NCBI RefSeq assembly: GCF_013044135.1
Contig: NZ_JABEPP010000007.1
Span: 186,001-250,000, forward strand
Direction of reading: 5' to 3'
From: Enterovirga aerilata
Lineage (GTDB): Bacteria > Pseudomonadota > Alphaproteobacteria > Rhizobiales > Beijerinckiaceae
DNA length: 64,000 bases
Shown: piece by piece, positions 34,649 to 43,460 of the stretch
Position numbering within the stretch: position 1 is the first letter of the stretch
Layout of the letters: every line of letters starts with the position of its first letter
The notes under the pieces: generated by a model
What the model saw: the letters and a program-made list of their open reading frames with translations, nothing else
Told to the model about the DNA's origin: nothing
Databases searched by the model: none
Program-made: the position numbers and the translations under genes

Positions 34649-35688
34649 TCGTGGCCCTTGCCGCGCGTCCGGATCTGCACGGCGGAGCGCCAGAGCAGGA
34701 AGGGCACGAGAAGGCCGAAGACGATCGCCTCCTTGAAGGGCGAGGCGTAGAAGGAGGCGCCCGTCTCGACCAGCCCGACCAGGAGGGCGCCGAGCACGGA
34801 GAGCGGGAAGCTCGCCATCCCGGCCATCACGGTCCCGACGAAGCCCTTCAGGGAGACGAGGAAGCCCGAGTCGTAATACAGGGCGGTCATCGGGCCGATC
34901 AGCACGCCCGAGACGGCTCCGATGAGCGCCGCGATCGTGAAGGCGAGCGCGCCCATGCTCTCCGTCCGGATGCCGACGAGGCGTGCGCCGAAGCGCTGCA
35001 TGGCGGTGGCGCGCAACGCCTTGCCCCAGAGCGTCCTGCCGAAGAACAGCCCAAGCGCGGCCATCAGGGCGGCGGACACCGCGAGCACGATCAGGAGCTG
35101 ATAGGAGAGGCGCGTGAAGCCGACATCCAGCCGGCCGGGCAGGAAGGGCGGGGAGCGAAACGATTCCGAGCCGAAGGCCGTCAGGCCGAGCCCGGTCAGG
35201 ACGTAATGAACTGCGACCGCCACGAACATCAGGGTGAGGGTCGGCTGGTCCACCATCGGCCGGAACACCAGCCGATAGGTGAGAAAGCCGATCGGCGTGA
35301 CCAGGGCGAGCACGAGCAGGATGGCGACTGGCACCGGCGCGTTCTGCGGAGCGAGCCAGAGCGTCGCCAAGACCGCCGCCGCGGAGGGCACGACGACCAG
35401 GGCGATGAGGCGCGGCCAGCCGCGCCAGTCGCCCGCCCGCCAGGCGCGCCATGTCTCCACGATCGCGGTGACGGCCGCCAGGCCGGCCAGGATCCAGACG
35501 GTTCCCGGCACTTCGCCCTGGCGCAGCACGGCAAGGGTCAGCGCGCCGAGCACCAGGAAGTCGCCCGCCGGCACCCAGAGGACCCGGGTGACCAGGAAGA
35601 CGAGCAGGATGGAGAGGGCGAGTAGCCCGTAGATCAGCCCGCTCGTCAGTCCGTCCTGAAGCAGGATCAGCGCGATGGTCGCGTTCAT
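34645..35688 (-). CDS. Liv-type ABC permease (LivH-like)
   Basis: A 347-residue permease, longer than the usual 290-310 because of an extra segment (about residues 50-110) holding WRAWRAGDWRGWPRL between hydrophobic stretches. GDFLVLGALTLAV replaces the common NxAHG segment, and RATAMQRFGARLVGI is the ATPase-docking loop. ATG 35688 is chosen over GTG 35694; neither has a strong ribosome binding site. It is followed by the permease-ATPase fusion with a four-base overlap. Confidence 0.88.
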   Translation of the reverse strand: MNATIALILLQDGLTSGLIYGLLALSILLVFLVTRVLWVPAGDFLVLGALTLAVLRQGEVPGTVWILAGLAAVTAIVETWRAWRAGDWRGWPRLIALVVVPSAAAVLATLWLAPQNAPVPVAILLVLALVTPIGFLTYRLVFRPMVDQPTLTLMFVAVAVHYVLTGLGLTAFGSESFRSPPFLPGRLDVGFTRLSYQLLIVLAVSAALMAALGLFFGRTLWGKALRATAMQRFGARLVGIRTESMGALAFTIAALIGAVSGVLIGPMTALYYDSGFLVSLKGFVGTVMAGMASFPLSVLGALLVGLVETGASFYASPFKEAIVFGLLVPFLLWRSAVQIRTRGKGHE

Positions 35689-35724
35689 CGGCACCCGCGC
35701 TGTCCAGCAGAAGCGTTCGAATCC

Positions 35725-36861
35725 TTACTTCGCGAGCCGGAAGGCGCCGTCCTTCACGACGACCAGCACGCGGGCGCGCTCGTCGACCCCGTAATGGTCC
35801 TCGGCCGTGAACCTGTAGACGGCATTGGTGCCCGCCACCTCGCGGCCGGATTGCAGGGCGTCGCGGAGTGCGGCCCGGAATTCCGGCGTGCCGGGCTTGG
35901 CGGTCTTCAGCGCCTCCTTCGCGGCCGCTTCGACGAGCAGCATCGCGTCCCAGGCATAGCCCGCCACCGGGCTGGCCGAGCCCTTGCCCCACTTCGCCTC
36001 GTATTTGGAGATGAAGTCGAGCGACACGGGCTTGATCGGATTGGAATCGGGCAGTTCGGCCGCCGCGACGACCGGACCGGTCGGCATGAGCGCGCCTTCG
36101 CCCGCCTTGCCCGCCGCGTCGATGAAGGCTTTCACGACCGTCCCGTGCGTGTGGTAGATCGGCCCGGTGAAGCCCTGGTCCTTGAGCGTGATCTGCGGCA
36201 GGGCCGCGGCGCTCCCGGAGGCGCCGACCAGGACCGCATCCGGCGAACTCGCGATCACCTTCAGCACCTGCGCGGTCACCGACGTGTCCGTCCGGTTGTA
36301 GCGCTCGCCGGTCGTGACCTCGATCCCGGCCTTCCTGGCCTCGGCCGTGAGCGCGTTCCAGTTCAGGTCGCCCCACCCGTCGGCATAGCCGATGAAGGCG
36401 ATCGATTTCAGCTTCCGCTTCTTGAGATCCTCCACGATGGCCGAGACCATGATCGGGACGGGCTGCGGAAGGTTGAACACCCAGGGCCGCTTGGCGGGCG
36501 CGATCTGGATGGGTGAGAGCGCGATCTGCGCGGTCTTCGCCTCGACGGCGACATCCGTCATGGCCGAAGCCGTGACGGTCGAGGTCGAGCCCAGGATGAT
36601 GTCGACCTTGTCCTCGTCCACGAAGCGGCGGGCGTTCTTGACGGCCGTCGTCGGGTCGGTCGCATCGTCCACGACGATCCATTGCACGCCGGTGCCCGCG
36701 ATCGTCTTCGGGAAGACCTCCGCGGCGTTGCGGTAGGGGATGCCGTTGGCGGCGTTCGGCCCGGAGAAGGTGCCCGAAAGCCCGACCTTGATGTCCTGGG
36801 CGAGCGCCGGAGCCGAAAACGCGGTTGCGGCGACCAGAGCCGCGGCGACGGATTTCATCAT
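35725..36861 (-). CDS. Liv-type ABC transporter substrate-binding protein
   Basis: A 378-residue Peripla_BP_6 protein. ATG 36861, with GAGGGAACAGG upstream, starts a Sec signal (AALVAATAFSAPALAQ) cleaved near residue 22; the mature protein begins DIKVGLSGTFSGPNA. The stretch QIALSPIQIAPAKRPWVFNLPQP is typical of binding proteins for aromatic or dicarboxylic acids rather than leucine, but this is only suggestive. It is flanked by a MarR regulator and the permease genes. Confidence 0.92.
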   Translation of the reverse strand: MMKSVAAALVAATAFSAPALAQDIKVGLSGTFSGPNAANGIPYRNAAEVFPKTIAGTGVQWIVVDDATDPTTAVKNARRFVDEDKVDIILGSTSTVTASAMTDVAVEAKTAQIALSPIQIAPAKRPWVFNLPQPVPIMVSAIVEDLKKRKLKSIAFIGYADGWGDLNWNALTAEARKAGIEVTTGERYNRTDTSVTAQVLKVIASSPDAVLVGASGSAAALPQITLKDQGFTGPIYHTHGTVVKAFIDAAGKAGEGALMPTGPVVAAAELPDSNPIKPVSLDFISKYEAKWGKGSASPVAGYAWDAMLLVEAAAKEALKTAKPGTPEFRAALRDALQSGREVAGTNAVYRFTAEDHYGVDERARVLVVVKDGAFRLAK

Positions 36862-36899
36862 GGACCCTGTTCCCTCTCGCTTGTGGTTGGACCGACGTT

Positions 36900-37394
36900 T
36901 CAGAGACTGTTTCTGAGCGTGACCCGCAGCGCGGCTTTCAGGTCGTCGAGGCCACGCATGAGATCCTCCTTCCGCTGCCGGGGGAAGCGGTCGAACATCT
37001 CGCGGATCCAGCTCTCGTGCTCGGCGGCCATCTCGGCGAAGGCGGCCCGGCCGGCCCTGGTCAGCGTGATGACGATCGCGCGCCTGTCCCCCGCGGCGCG
37101 CTGACGTTCGGCCAGGCCGCGGCTGACGAGATCGTCGATGACCACCGTGACGTTCGAGCCGGTCACCATGGTGCGGCGGGAGAGCTCGCCCATGCGTATG
37201 CCGCCCGGCGAGCGTTCGAGCTGGGCGAGCAGGTTGAACTGGGTCAGCGTGATCCCGAACCGCGCCTTCATGCGCGCCTTCACCTCGTTCTCGACCCCGT
37301 GCGTGCAGGCGAGGAGCCGCAGCCAGAGGCGGAGATCGGTCTTGTCCGGAACGGGATCGCCCGCCGTTGCGGGCGTGGCGCGCGCGGCGCTCAC
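36900..37394 (-). CDS. MarR family transcriptional regulator
   Basis: A 164-residue MarR protein. The winged helix is visible from GITLTQFNLLAQLERSPGG to SRRTMVTGSNVTVVIDDL, then GLAERQRAAGDRRAIVITLT, the beta-wing. It usually binds an aromatic acid or CoA thioester and represses the adjacent genes. The start overlaps the acyl-CoA ligase stop by four bases, so it is made with the pathway it probably controls. The AT-rich region at 40113-40141, before the acyl-CoA dehydrogenase, is a candidate target. Confidence 0.92.
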   Translation of the reverse strand: MSAARATPATAGDPVPDKTDLRLWLRLLACTHGVENEVKARMKARFGITLTQFNLLAQLERSPGGIRMGELSRRTMVTGSNVTVVIDDLVSRGLAERQRAAGDRRAIVITLTRAGRAAFAEMAAEHESWIREMFDRFPRQRKEDLMRGLDDLKAALRVTLRNSL

Positions 37395-38920
37395 CGCAAG
37401 GCTCCGGCTTCGGGAAAGAGGGCCGGGCGGTAGAGCTTGCCGGTCGCGCCGGTCGGAAGGCGGTCGCGGACATGGATCCGCTTGGGCAGTTTCAGGGCGG
37501 GCAGGATGCCGTCATCGCGGCACCATTCGAGCACGGCGCCGGGGTCGAGCTGGGCGGCCTTCGGGACCACGAAGGCTTCGACGCGCTGGCCCCATTCCGG
37601 GTCCGGAACGCCGATCACGGCAGCCTGGGCGACGTTCGGGTGACGCATGAGGGCAAGTTCCACCTCCTCCGCCTGGATCTTTATCCCACCCGAATTGATG
37701 ACGTGATCCACCCGTCCGGCAAGCGCGATTCTGCCGTCCGGGGAAAGTCGGCCGACATCTCCCGTCCGCCACCAGCCATCCTTGAAACAGCGCGCGGTCC
37801 GCTCCGCATCCTTCCAGTAGCCCTTTGCCAGAGAGGGCGCCCTGAGGAGGATTTCGCCCTCGCTCTCCGGCCCACCTTCGGCGGGCGCGATGCGCAACTC
37901 GCAGCCCGGGACGGGGAGGCCGCCCGGCCCGGCGAGCGGCTCGCCGCGTCGCTGTTCCGCGACGATGCCGCAGGCGCAACCGCCCTCCGTCGAGAGGTAG
38001 GCCGACCGGACGGAGGGCGCCATGCGGGCCAGAACCGCCTCGACGACATCCGCACCTGCCGCCTCGCCCGACATGAAGGCCGAGCGAAGCGCGGAGAGGT
38101 CGTGGTCCTCGGGACCGGCCGCGAGCACATGCCGCCACATGGTGGGGACGAGCGGGGCATGGGTGATGCGCTCGGCCGCGAGGCCCCGCAGGAAGTCCTG
38201 CGGCTCGAAACGGGGCTGGAAGACGAGCTTCGCGCCGGCCCCGAGGAAGGGCAGCACAATGTTCAGCCAGCCTCCGAAGGAGGTGCCGATCGCGACCAGG
38301 ACGGAGTCGAACGCGGTGATCTCGCCATAGACCTCCGGTCCCGCCGCAGCGTTGGCGAGCAGCGATCCGTGCGTATGGATCGCGCCCTTCGGCCGGCCCG
38401 TGGAACCGGAGGAAAGGCAGATGGCGGCGACATCGTCGCGCGATGCGCGGTCGAGCGCCGGCGCGGCGTTGCCCTCCCGGCCCTCCGCCAGCGTGGTTGG
38501 GCTGCTCGGATCCGCGTCGAGGACGCGCAGATGCGGCTGGGTCGTCGTTTCCGCCTGAATCGCACGCGCCCGGTCCAGGAATTCCTGGTCGCAGACCAGC
38601 GCGTCCGCCTCGAGCCAGTCGAGCGTCTCGGCAAGGCGCCGGTCCGTTTCCAGGACGTGGAGGTTCGTGGCCGCCGCGCCGAGCCGCACCGCCGCGAACC
38701 AGGTGACCGCGTGGGCCGCGCTCGGCCGGCACAGGAACGCCACTCGGCCGCCGAATCGCACGCCCGCATCCGCGAGGAGAGCGGCCCGCCGCACCGTCTC
38801 CCGCTCTGCCACACGGCCGTCCAGCCGCCACCGGGCATCCACGATGAGATCCCGCCCGGCGCGCATCCCGGCGCTCGCGGCGAAGAGCTGGCCGAGATTG
38901 GTATGAGACCGGAGCGGCAT
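37391..38920 (-). CDS. AMP-dependent acyl-CoA ligase
   Basis: A 509-residue ANL-family enzyme. ICLSSGSTGRPKGAIHTHG is the AMP-binding P-loop, YLSTEGG the adenine motif, WWRTGDVGRLSPDGRI and GRVDHVINSGGIKI the hinge, and LPTGATGKLYR carries the catalytic lysine near the C-terminus. It activates a carboxylic acid, possibly cyclic or aromatic, with ATP and CoA. Followed by the MarR gene and preceded ten bases away by an acyl-CoA dehydrogenase, it would supply that enzyme with substrate. Confidence 0.9.
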   Translation of the reverse strand: MPLRSHTNLGQLFAASAGMRAGRDLIVDARWRLDGRVAERETVRRAALLADAGVRFGGRVAFLCRPSAAHAVTWFAAVRLGAAATNLHVLETDRRLAETLDWLEADALVCDQEFLDRARAIQAETTTQPHLRVLDADPSSPTTLAEGREGNAAPALDRASRDDVAAICLSSGSTGRPKGAIHTHGSLLANAAAGPEVYGEITAFDSVLVAIGTSFGGWLNIVLPFLGAGAKLVFQPRFEPQDFLRGLAAERITHAPLVPTMWRHVLAAGPEDHDLSALRSAFMSGEAAGADVVEAVLARMAPSVRSAYLSTEGGCACGIVAEQRRGEPLAGPGGLPVPGCELRIAPAEGGPESEGEILLRAPSLAKGYWKDAERTARCFKDGWWRTGDVGRLSPDGRIALAGRVDHVINSGGIKIQAEEVELALMRHPNVAQAAVIGVPDPEWGQRVEAFVVPKAAQLDPGAVLEWCRDDGILPALKLPKRIHVRDRLPTGATGKLYRPALFPEAGALR

Positions 38921-38930
38921 CGCGGCCTCC

Positions 38931-40079
38931 TCAATAGGCCCGGCTGATGATGTGCTTCATGACCTCGCTCGTGCCGGCCCAGATCCGGTGCACGCGCGCG
39001 TCGGTCCATGAGCGCGAGATCGGGTATTCCGCCATGTAGCCGTAGCCGCCGTGGAGCTGGAGGCACTCGTCGATGACGCGGTCGGCGAGCTCGGTGGTCC
39101 AGAGCTTCGCCTTCGCGGCCATCTCGGGCGAGAGCCGGTTCTCGGCGAGAAGCTCGATGCAGCGGTCCACGAAGGGCCGCCCGACATCGATCTCCGTCTC
39201 CATCTCTGCCAGCTTGAAGCGGGTGTTCTGGAAGGAGACGATCGGCTTCCCCCAGGCGGTCCGGCTGCGGACATAGTCGAGCGTGGCCTCGAAGGAGGCC
39301 TGCGCCATGGCGATGGAGCGCACCGCCACCACCATGCGCTCCTGCGCGAGCCCGTGCATGAGCTGCGCCCAGCCCTGGTTCTCGATACCGCCGAGCAGGC
39401 GATCGGCCGGGACCCGGACGCCGTCGAAGAAGAGCTCGGCCGTGTCCTGCGCGTGGTTGCCGATCTTGCGCAGCTTGCGGCCGCGCCGGAACCCGGGGGC
39501 CTGCGTGTCGACGATGAAGAGCGAAATGCCCTTGGCCCCGAGCTCGGGCGAGGTCTTCGCCGCGACCAGCACGAAATCGGCGATGATGCCGTTCGTAATG
39601 AAGATCTTCGAACCCTGGAGCAGGTAGGCGTCGCCGTCACGCGTCGCGCTCGTGCGGATGCCGCCGAGATCGCTCCCCGTCCCGGGCTCCGTCAGGCCGA
39701 TGGCGGCGATCGCCTCGCCCGCGGCCATGCGCGGCAGCCACTCGGCCTTCTGCGCCTCCGTCCCGAAATGGGTGAGGAACGGCGCCACGATATAGGAGTG
39801 CATGTCCCAGGCGGGCGCGCCGATGCTGAGCCGCCCGAGCTCCTCCAGCACCACCGCATCGTAGCGGAAATCGCCGCCGGCGCCGCCGTAAGCCTCCGGG
39901 ATGCTCGTGCCGAGAAGGCCGATCTCGCCGGCCCGCAGCCAGATCTCGCGCGGCGTCTTCCCGGCCTCTTCCCAGGTCTCGTATTGCGGCAGGACCTCGC
40001 TCTCAAGGAAGGCGCGGACGGAACGCCGGAAAGCCTCGTGCTCCTCCTGGAAGACGGTTCGGGCGATCTCGGACGGCAT
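38931..40079 (-). CDS. Acyl-CoA dehydrogenase
   Basis: A 382-residue flavoenzyme. ATG 40079 is preferred over the in-frame ATG at 40097 because of its spacing from GAGAG. GLTEPGTGSDLGG (FAD contact), the KIFITNGIIADF segment and the closing HGGYGYMAEYPISRSW are the standard signatures. It forms a 2,3-enoyl-CoA and passes electrons to ETF. With the ligase it makes the first two steps of a beta-oxidation-like route. Confidence 0.93.
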   Translation of the reverse strand: MPSEIARTVFQEEHEAFRRSVRAFLESEVLPQYETWEEAGKTPREIWLRAGEIGLLGTSIPEAYGGAGGDFRYDAVVLEELGRLSIGAPAWDMHSYIVAPFLTHFGTEAQKAEWLPRMAAGEAIAAIGLTEPGTGSDLGGIRTSATRDGDAYLLQGSKIFITNGIIADFVLVAAKTSPELGAKGISLFIVDTQAPGFRRGRKLRKIGNHAQDTAELFFDGVRVPADRLLGGIENQGWAQLMHGLAQERMVVAVRSIAMAQASFEATLDYVRSRTAWGKPIVSFQNTRFKLAEMETEIDVGRPFVDRCIELLAENRLSPEMAAKAKLWTTELADRVIDECLQLHGGYGYMAEYPISRSWTDARVHRIWAGTSEVMKHIISRAY

Positions 40080-40112
40080 CGCATCTCTCGGCCGCACCGC
40101 GCGGCGACGGAT

Positions 40113-40141
40113 AGTTCAACTCAGGACATTTCAGTTTTCAA
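40113..40141 (-). promoter_or_regulatory. Possible promoter and MarR-type site before the acyl-CoA dehydrogenase
   Basis: An AT-rich island in a GC-rich genome. On the minus strand TTGAAA (40141-40136) is followed, 17 bases on, by TGAACT (40118-40113), an acceptable sigma-70 pair. Within it AACT and AGTT flank an imperfect dyad of MarR-operator size. Confidence 0.35.
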
Positions 40142-40193
40142 GCATCTTCTTTCGGCGAAGCGGGCCGGGCTGCCCAGACTGGCGCCGCGCCCA

Positions 40194-41140
40194 TCAGCTG
40201 AATGCGACCCGCAGCGCCGCGCCTGCCATCGCCAGCATCGTCCACGGCGCCTTCATGACACCGGTCATGGTCAGGCAGCCATGCATCTGGTCGTTGACGT
40301 GGAGATGCTGGACGCGGATGCCCGCCCCGCCGAGAGCCGCGGCGTAGGCACGGCCCTCGTCGACGAGCGGATCGTGGGCGACGGTCAGCACGAAGGCGGG
40401 CGGCAGGCCGGAGAATCTCCGCGCGAGCAGAGGCGAGGCGCGCCAGTCTTCCTGCTGTACCGTGTCCTGCAGATATTGGTCGCGGAACCAGCGCACGCCC
40501 GGCGCAGTCAACGCGACCCCCTCCGTGAAGCGCCCGTAGGAGGGATGCGCCATGCGCTGATCGACGGCCGGGTAGAGGAGGAGCTGGAAGGCGAGCTGAG
40601 GCAGGGCGCCGTCTAGCGACAGATGGGCGAGGACGGCCGCAAGGTTGCCGCCGGCGCTGTCGCCGCCGACCGCGATCCTGCCGGGATCGAGACCGAGGCC
40701 GGAGGCGTTCGCGGCGAGCCAGGCCGTCGCGGCGCTCGCATCCTCGACCGCGGCCGGGAAGCGGTGCTCCGGGGCGAGCCGGTAATCCACCGAGGCGACC
40801 GCGCAGCCCGCCTCGTTGGCGAGCGCGCGGCAGATCACGTCATGCGTGTCGAGGTCGCCCACGACCCAGCCGCCACCATGGAAGAAGACGAGCACGGGCA
40901 GGCGCCTGTCCGCATCCGTCCCGCGTCCCCGGTACAACCGGACCGGGATCGCTCCCGCCGGGCCCTCGGCCGCGAGATCGCGCATCGCCGCCACCTCCGG
41001 GGCGGAACCCGCATCTTCAGGCGCGATTCGCGATAGGCCCGCCGCATCTCTCGGGCATCGAGCCGAGCATAGTCCGGCTCTCCGGCGGCGCGAAGCTGCG
41101 CCAGGACGGGAAGAAGGTCGGGGTCGATCGGGGCGGTCAT
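40194..41140 (-). pseudogene. Alpha/beta hydrolase (hormone-sensitive lipase type) with a one-base frameshift
   Basis: The N-terminus runs from ATG 41140 (AAGGGA upstream) through RRAYRESRLKM. Then, at a run of four G on the plus strand (40999-41002), the frame shifts, and the rest follows in another frame from AAMRDLAAEGPAGAIPVRLY. One more base in the run would join them as VPPPEVAAMRDL, exactly the family sequence. The body has HGGGW, GDSAGG (Ser), DPLVDEG (Asp) and QMHG (His), so it would otherwise be an active esterase. Either a true frameshift or a sequencing error; an internal start at ATG 40994 would lose the cap domain. Confidence 0.78.
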
Positions 41141-41253
41141 CTGGGTCCCTTGCTGCGGGCCAGGATTGGCACGGGATCCGGCCGTCGCGAAGCGGCTTAC
41201 GCGCGAGAATGTGCCGGAGCGGTCATTACTGTCCACAATCTCGAAGCTTGCGT

Positions 41254-41267
41254 GAATTTCGAAAATC
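41254..41267. promoter_or_regulatory. TTTCGAAA operator before the creatininase-led meta-cleavage operon
   Basis: GAATTTCGAAAATC: core TTTCGAAA at 41257-41264 with G-A/T-C flanks in dyad. It lies 45 bases before the TTG start at 41312 and 114 bases before the divergent esterase start. The same core occurs at 50644-50651 beside the GntR gene and, in related forms, at 47716-47742 and 51560-51605. Confidence 0.65.
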
Positions 41268-41311
41268 GAGGATAACCTGGACGCAGTAATCGCACCCCGA
41301 CGAGGCTCCGC

Positions 41312-42214
41312 TTGGACCGCCGCACTCTCCTCACGTCGAGCCTCGCCGGCATGGCCGCCGCTGCCGCGAGCGCGCCGGAGACGCGGGCGCAGGCAGGCGG
41401 GAGCGGTCCCCCGCCCTTCGCCGAGACCATGGCGGAGATGACCTGGCAGGAGGCCGATGCCGCCGCCAAGTCGGGCGCGTCGGTCCTTTGGGCTTTTGGT
41501 GTGATCGAGCAGCACGGCCCGCACCTGCCGCTCGGAACCGATGTGTACATCCCGTCCGCGGTGCTACGGCGCGCGCGCCAGATCCTGGCCGAGCGCGGAC
41601 ACCAGGCCGTGATCCTCCCGGCCTTTTACTGGGGCATCAACCAGGTCTCGGGTGCTTTCCCGGGCTCCGTCGAGGTGCAGCCCGCCACCATGATCGCCTT
41701 GATGGCGGACGTGCTCTCAAGCGTGAAGAAGCAGGGTTTCGCACGCGTCTTCTGTACTTCCGGGCATGGCGACGCCTTGCACAACAAGACGATCTTCGAT
41801 GGCGTGACGGCCGGCCGGGCCGCGTCCGGGATCGACGCGGCGGTCCTCTTCAATGCACCGCTCGTGAAGCGGCTCGGGCTCGACACGGCCAGCCCGGCCG
41901 TGCTGGGGTTCGAGGTTGCCGAGAGCCCGGCAAGGTTCATCGATGTCCATGCCGGGGACCCGGAAACGTCGGCGATGCTGCACATCCATCCTGAACTCGT
42001 CCGCAAGGATCTTCTGCCGACGCTGAAATCGACGGATTACGGCCCGGCCGATCTTGCCGAATGGCGCAAGGGCCAGGAGGCCGCGCGGGCCAAGACGCCG
42101 CTCGGCTATTTCGGCGATCCCGCCTCGGCGGACGCGTCGCGGGGCGCCGCGCGCCTGGAAGGGCAGGCAAAGGCGATGGCCGAGGTCATCCTCGCCCGCG
42201 TCGGCGGGAAGTAG
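41312..42214 (+). CDS. Creatininase family protein with Tat-like signal
   Basis: A 300-residue protein. TTG 41312 is the only sensible start and gives DRRTLLTSSLAGMAAAAAS, a twin-arginine-like leader. The fold is creatininase: GVIEQHGPHLPLGTDVYIP holds Glu, His and Asp metal ligands, TSGHGDALHN a further His, and HAGDPETSAML the last Glu. The family hydrolyses C-N bonds in cyclic amides, formamides or hydrated imines. It heads the seven-gene rightward operon of the meta-cleavage cluster and may open an amide of the pathway substrate outside the cytoplasm. Confidence 0.85.
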   Translation: MDRRTLLTSSLAGMAAAAASAPETRAQAGGSGPPPFAETMAEMTWQEADAAAKSGASVLWAFGVIEQHGPHLPLGTDVYIPSAVLRRARQILAERGHQAVILPAFYWGINQVSGAFPGSVEVQPATMIALMADVLSSVKKQGFARVFCTSGHGDALHNKTIFDGVTAGRAASGIDAAVLFNAPLVKRLGLDTASPAVLGFEVAESPARFIDVHAGDPETSAMLHIHPELVRKDLLPTLKSTDYGPADLAEWRKGQEAARAKTPLGYFGDPASADASRGAARLEGQAKAMAEVILARVGGK

Positions 42215-42255
42215 CCGCCGCGGCCCCGCGGCCGCGTGTCATCACGGGAGAGCCC

Positions 42256-42606
42256 ATGTCAGACGCCACCCCGAAGCCGGCTCCGTCGGCGAACGATTTC
42301 GATCCCGACCTCCCGTCGAACCGGATGGTATTCGACGTTCGGCGGGACAATTCGGTCTGGCCGCATTTCAGGGAGCGGCTCGAGGATCTTATGAGCCAGT
42401 ACGGCCTGAGCGAGCCGGAGAAGGAGGCGTTCCGCGCCATCGACGTGCGGCGGCTCGCCGAACTCGGCGTCCATCCGTATTTCCTGCCGCAGATCACCCG
42501 CCTGTTCCACGGCTCGGCCGGCAACACGACGAAGAGCGCGGCCGCCGAGGCGTATCGCAAGTCGTGGGGCGACAAGATCGTCGAGCACCGTCCCGAGACG
42601 AACTGA
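42256..42606 (+). CDS. Class III extradiol dioxygenase, small (alpha, LigA-like) subunit
   Basis: A 116-residue helical protein resembling LigA of protocatechuate 4,5-dioxygenase: GLSEPEKEAFRAIDVRRLAELGVHP, with a downstream region for lid contacts. Unlike bare LigA it has an N-terminal extension (FDPDLPSNRMVFDVRRDNS). It covers the active site of the beta subunit encoded 14 bases further on. ATG 42256 follows GGGAGAGCC. On its own it has no metal site. Confidence 0.82.
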   Translation: MSDATPKPAPSANDFDPDLPSNRMVFDVRRDNSVWPHFRERLEDLMSQYGLSEPEKEAFRAIDVRRLAELGVHPYFLPQITRLFHGSAGNTTKSAAAEAYRKSWGDKIVEHRPETN

Positions 42607-42620
42607 AGAGGACCGAGGAG

Positions 42621-43460
42621 ATGGGTGAGTTCGTCGCCATCATGGGCATGGCCCATGCGCCGGGCGTCACGGGCTGGATCGATGCCTGCCCGGTCGAGGA
42701 CCAGAAGGCGATCCAGGCCGGCTACGAGGAGCTCGGCCGCATCATGCGGGACGCCAAGCCGGATGTGATCATCGGGGTCGGCAACGACCACCTGCTCAAC
42801 CTGCCGCTGAAGAACCCGCCGAACTGGCGCGTCGACTGCGCAGGCGAGTGGAACGGCCCGGCCGAGTTCTTCAAGGCGTGGTTGAAGCAGCCGGGCTATC
42901 ACGTGAAGGGCCGGCCGGACGTCGCCGAGGTCCTCGTGCGTGAGGCCATGGCCTCCGGCTTCAAGATCGACCGAGGCGAGAACCTGCTGTTCGACGACAA
43001 CTGGTCGGTGCCGCTCTGGTATCTCGGCTACGACGTGCCGATCCTGCCGATCCACATGAACTGCATCAACCCGCCGGTGCCGGAACCGGCGGAATGCATC
43101 CGCTTCGGCCGCGAGCTGCGCCGCATCGTGCGCGAGGTGCTGCCGCCCGGGCTGCGGGTCGGCCTCATGGGCACGGGCGGGCTCTCGCACGAGCCTGGCG
43201 GGCCGCGCTACTTCACCATGGACACGAAGTTCGATCGCTGGTTCCTCCAGCTCATGGAGGAGAGCGACGCCGACCGCGTCATCCGCGAGGCGACCATCGA
43301 GCGCATGAACGAGGCGGGTGGCGGCGGCACGACGGAGCTTTTGGCCTGGATGGTCGCCATGGCCGCGGCCGGGGGCACGCCGGCCCGGACCGTCTTCTAT
43401 GTCGCCAGCCAGGAGATGCGCTGCGGCATCGGCGGCTCCGTCTGGACGACCTTCGCGTGA
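42621..43460 (+). CDS. Class III extradiol ring-cleavage dioxygenase, catalytic (LigB-like) subunit
   Basis: A 279-residue LigB-fold enzyme. Iron ligands correspond to H12 (GMAHAPGV), H57 (GVGNDHLLN) and the Glu in TTELLAWM; the acid-base His is in GTGGLSHEPGG. It opens catechol-like rings next to the hydroxyls using Fe(II) and oxygen. AGGAG abuts the ATG. Given the PobA-like enzyme encoded at 48754-49950, protocatechuate is a natural substrate; whether cleavage is 2,3 or 4,5, or the ring is an aminophenol or hydroxypyridine, cannot be told by eye. Confidence 0.88.
   Translation: MGEFVAIMGMAHAPGVTGWIDACPVEDQKAIQAGYEELGRIMRDAKPDVIIGVGNDHLLNLPLKNPPNWRVDCAGEWNGPAEFFKAWLKQPGYHVKGRPDVAEVLVREAMASGFKIDRGENLLFDDNWSVPLWYLGYDVPILPIHMNCINPPVPEPAECIRFGRELRRIVREVLPPGLRVGLMGTGGLSHEPGGPRYFTMDTKFDRWFLQLMEESDADRVIREATIERMNEAGGGGTTELLAWMVAMAAAGGTPARTVFYVASQEMRCGIGGSVWTTFA

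Noticed and set aside
34649-36682. Upstream extension of the permease-ATPase fusion frame, which would make a 1265-residue protein
   Set aside because: The extra part lies over the binding-protein and LivH genes in another frame and is Arg/Gly-rich noise; ATG 34648 begins the permease and couples to LivH.
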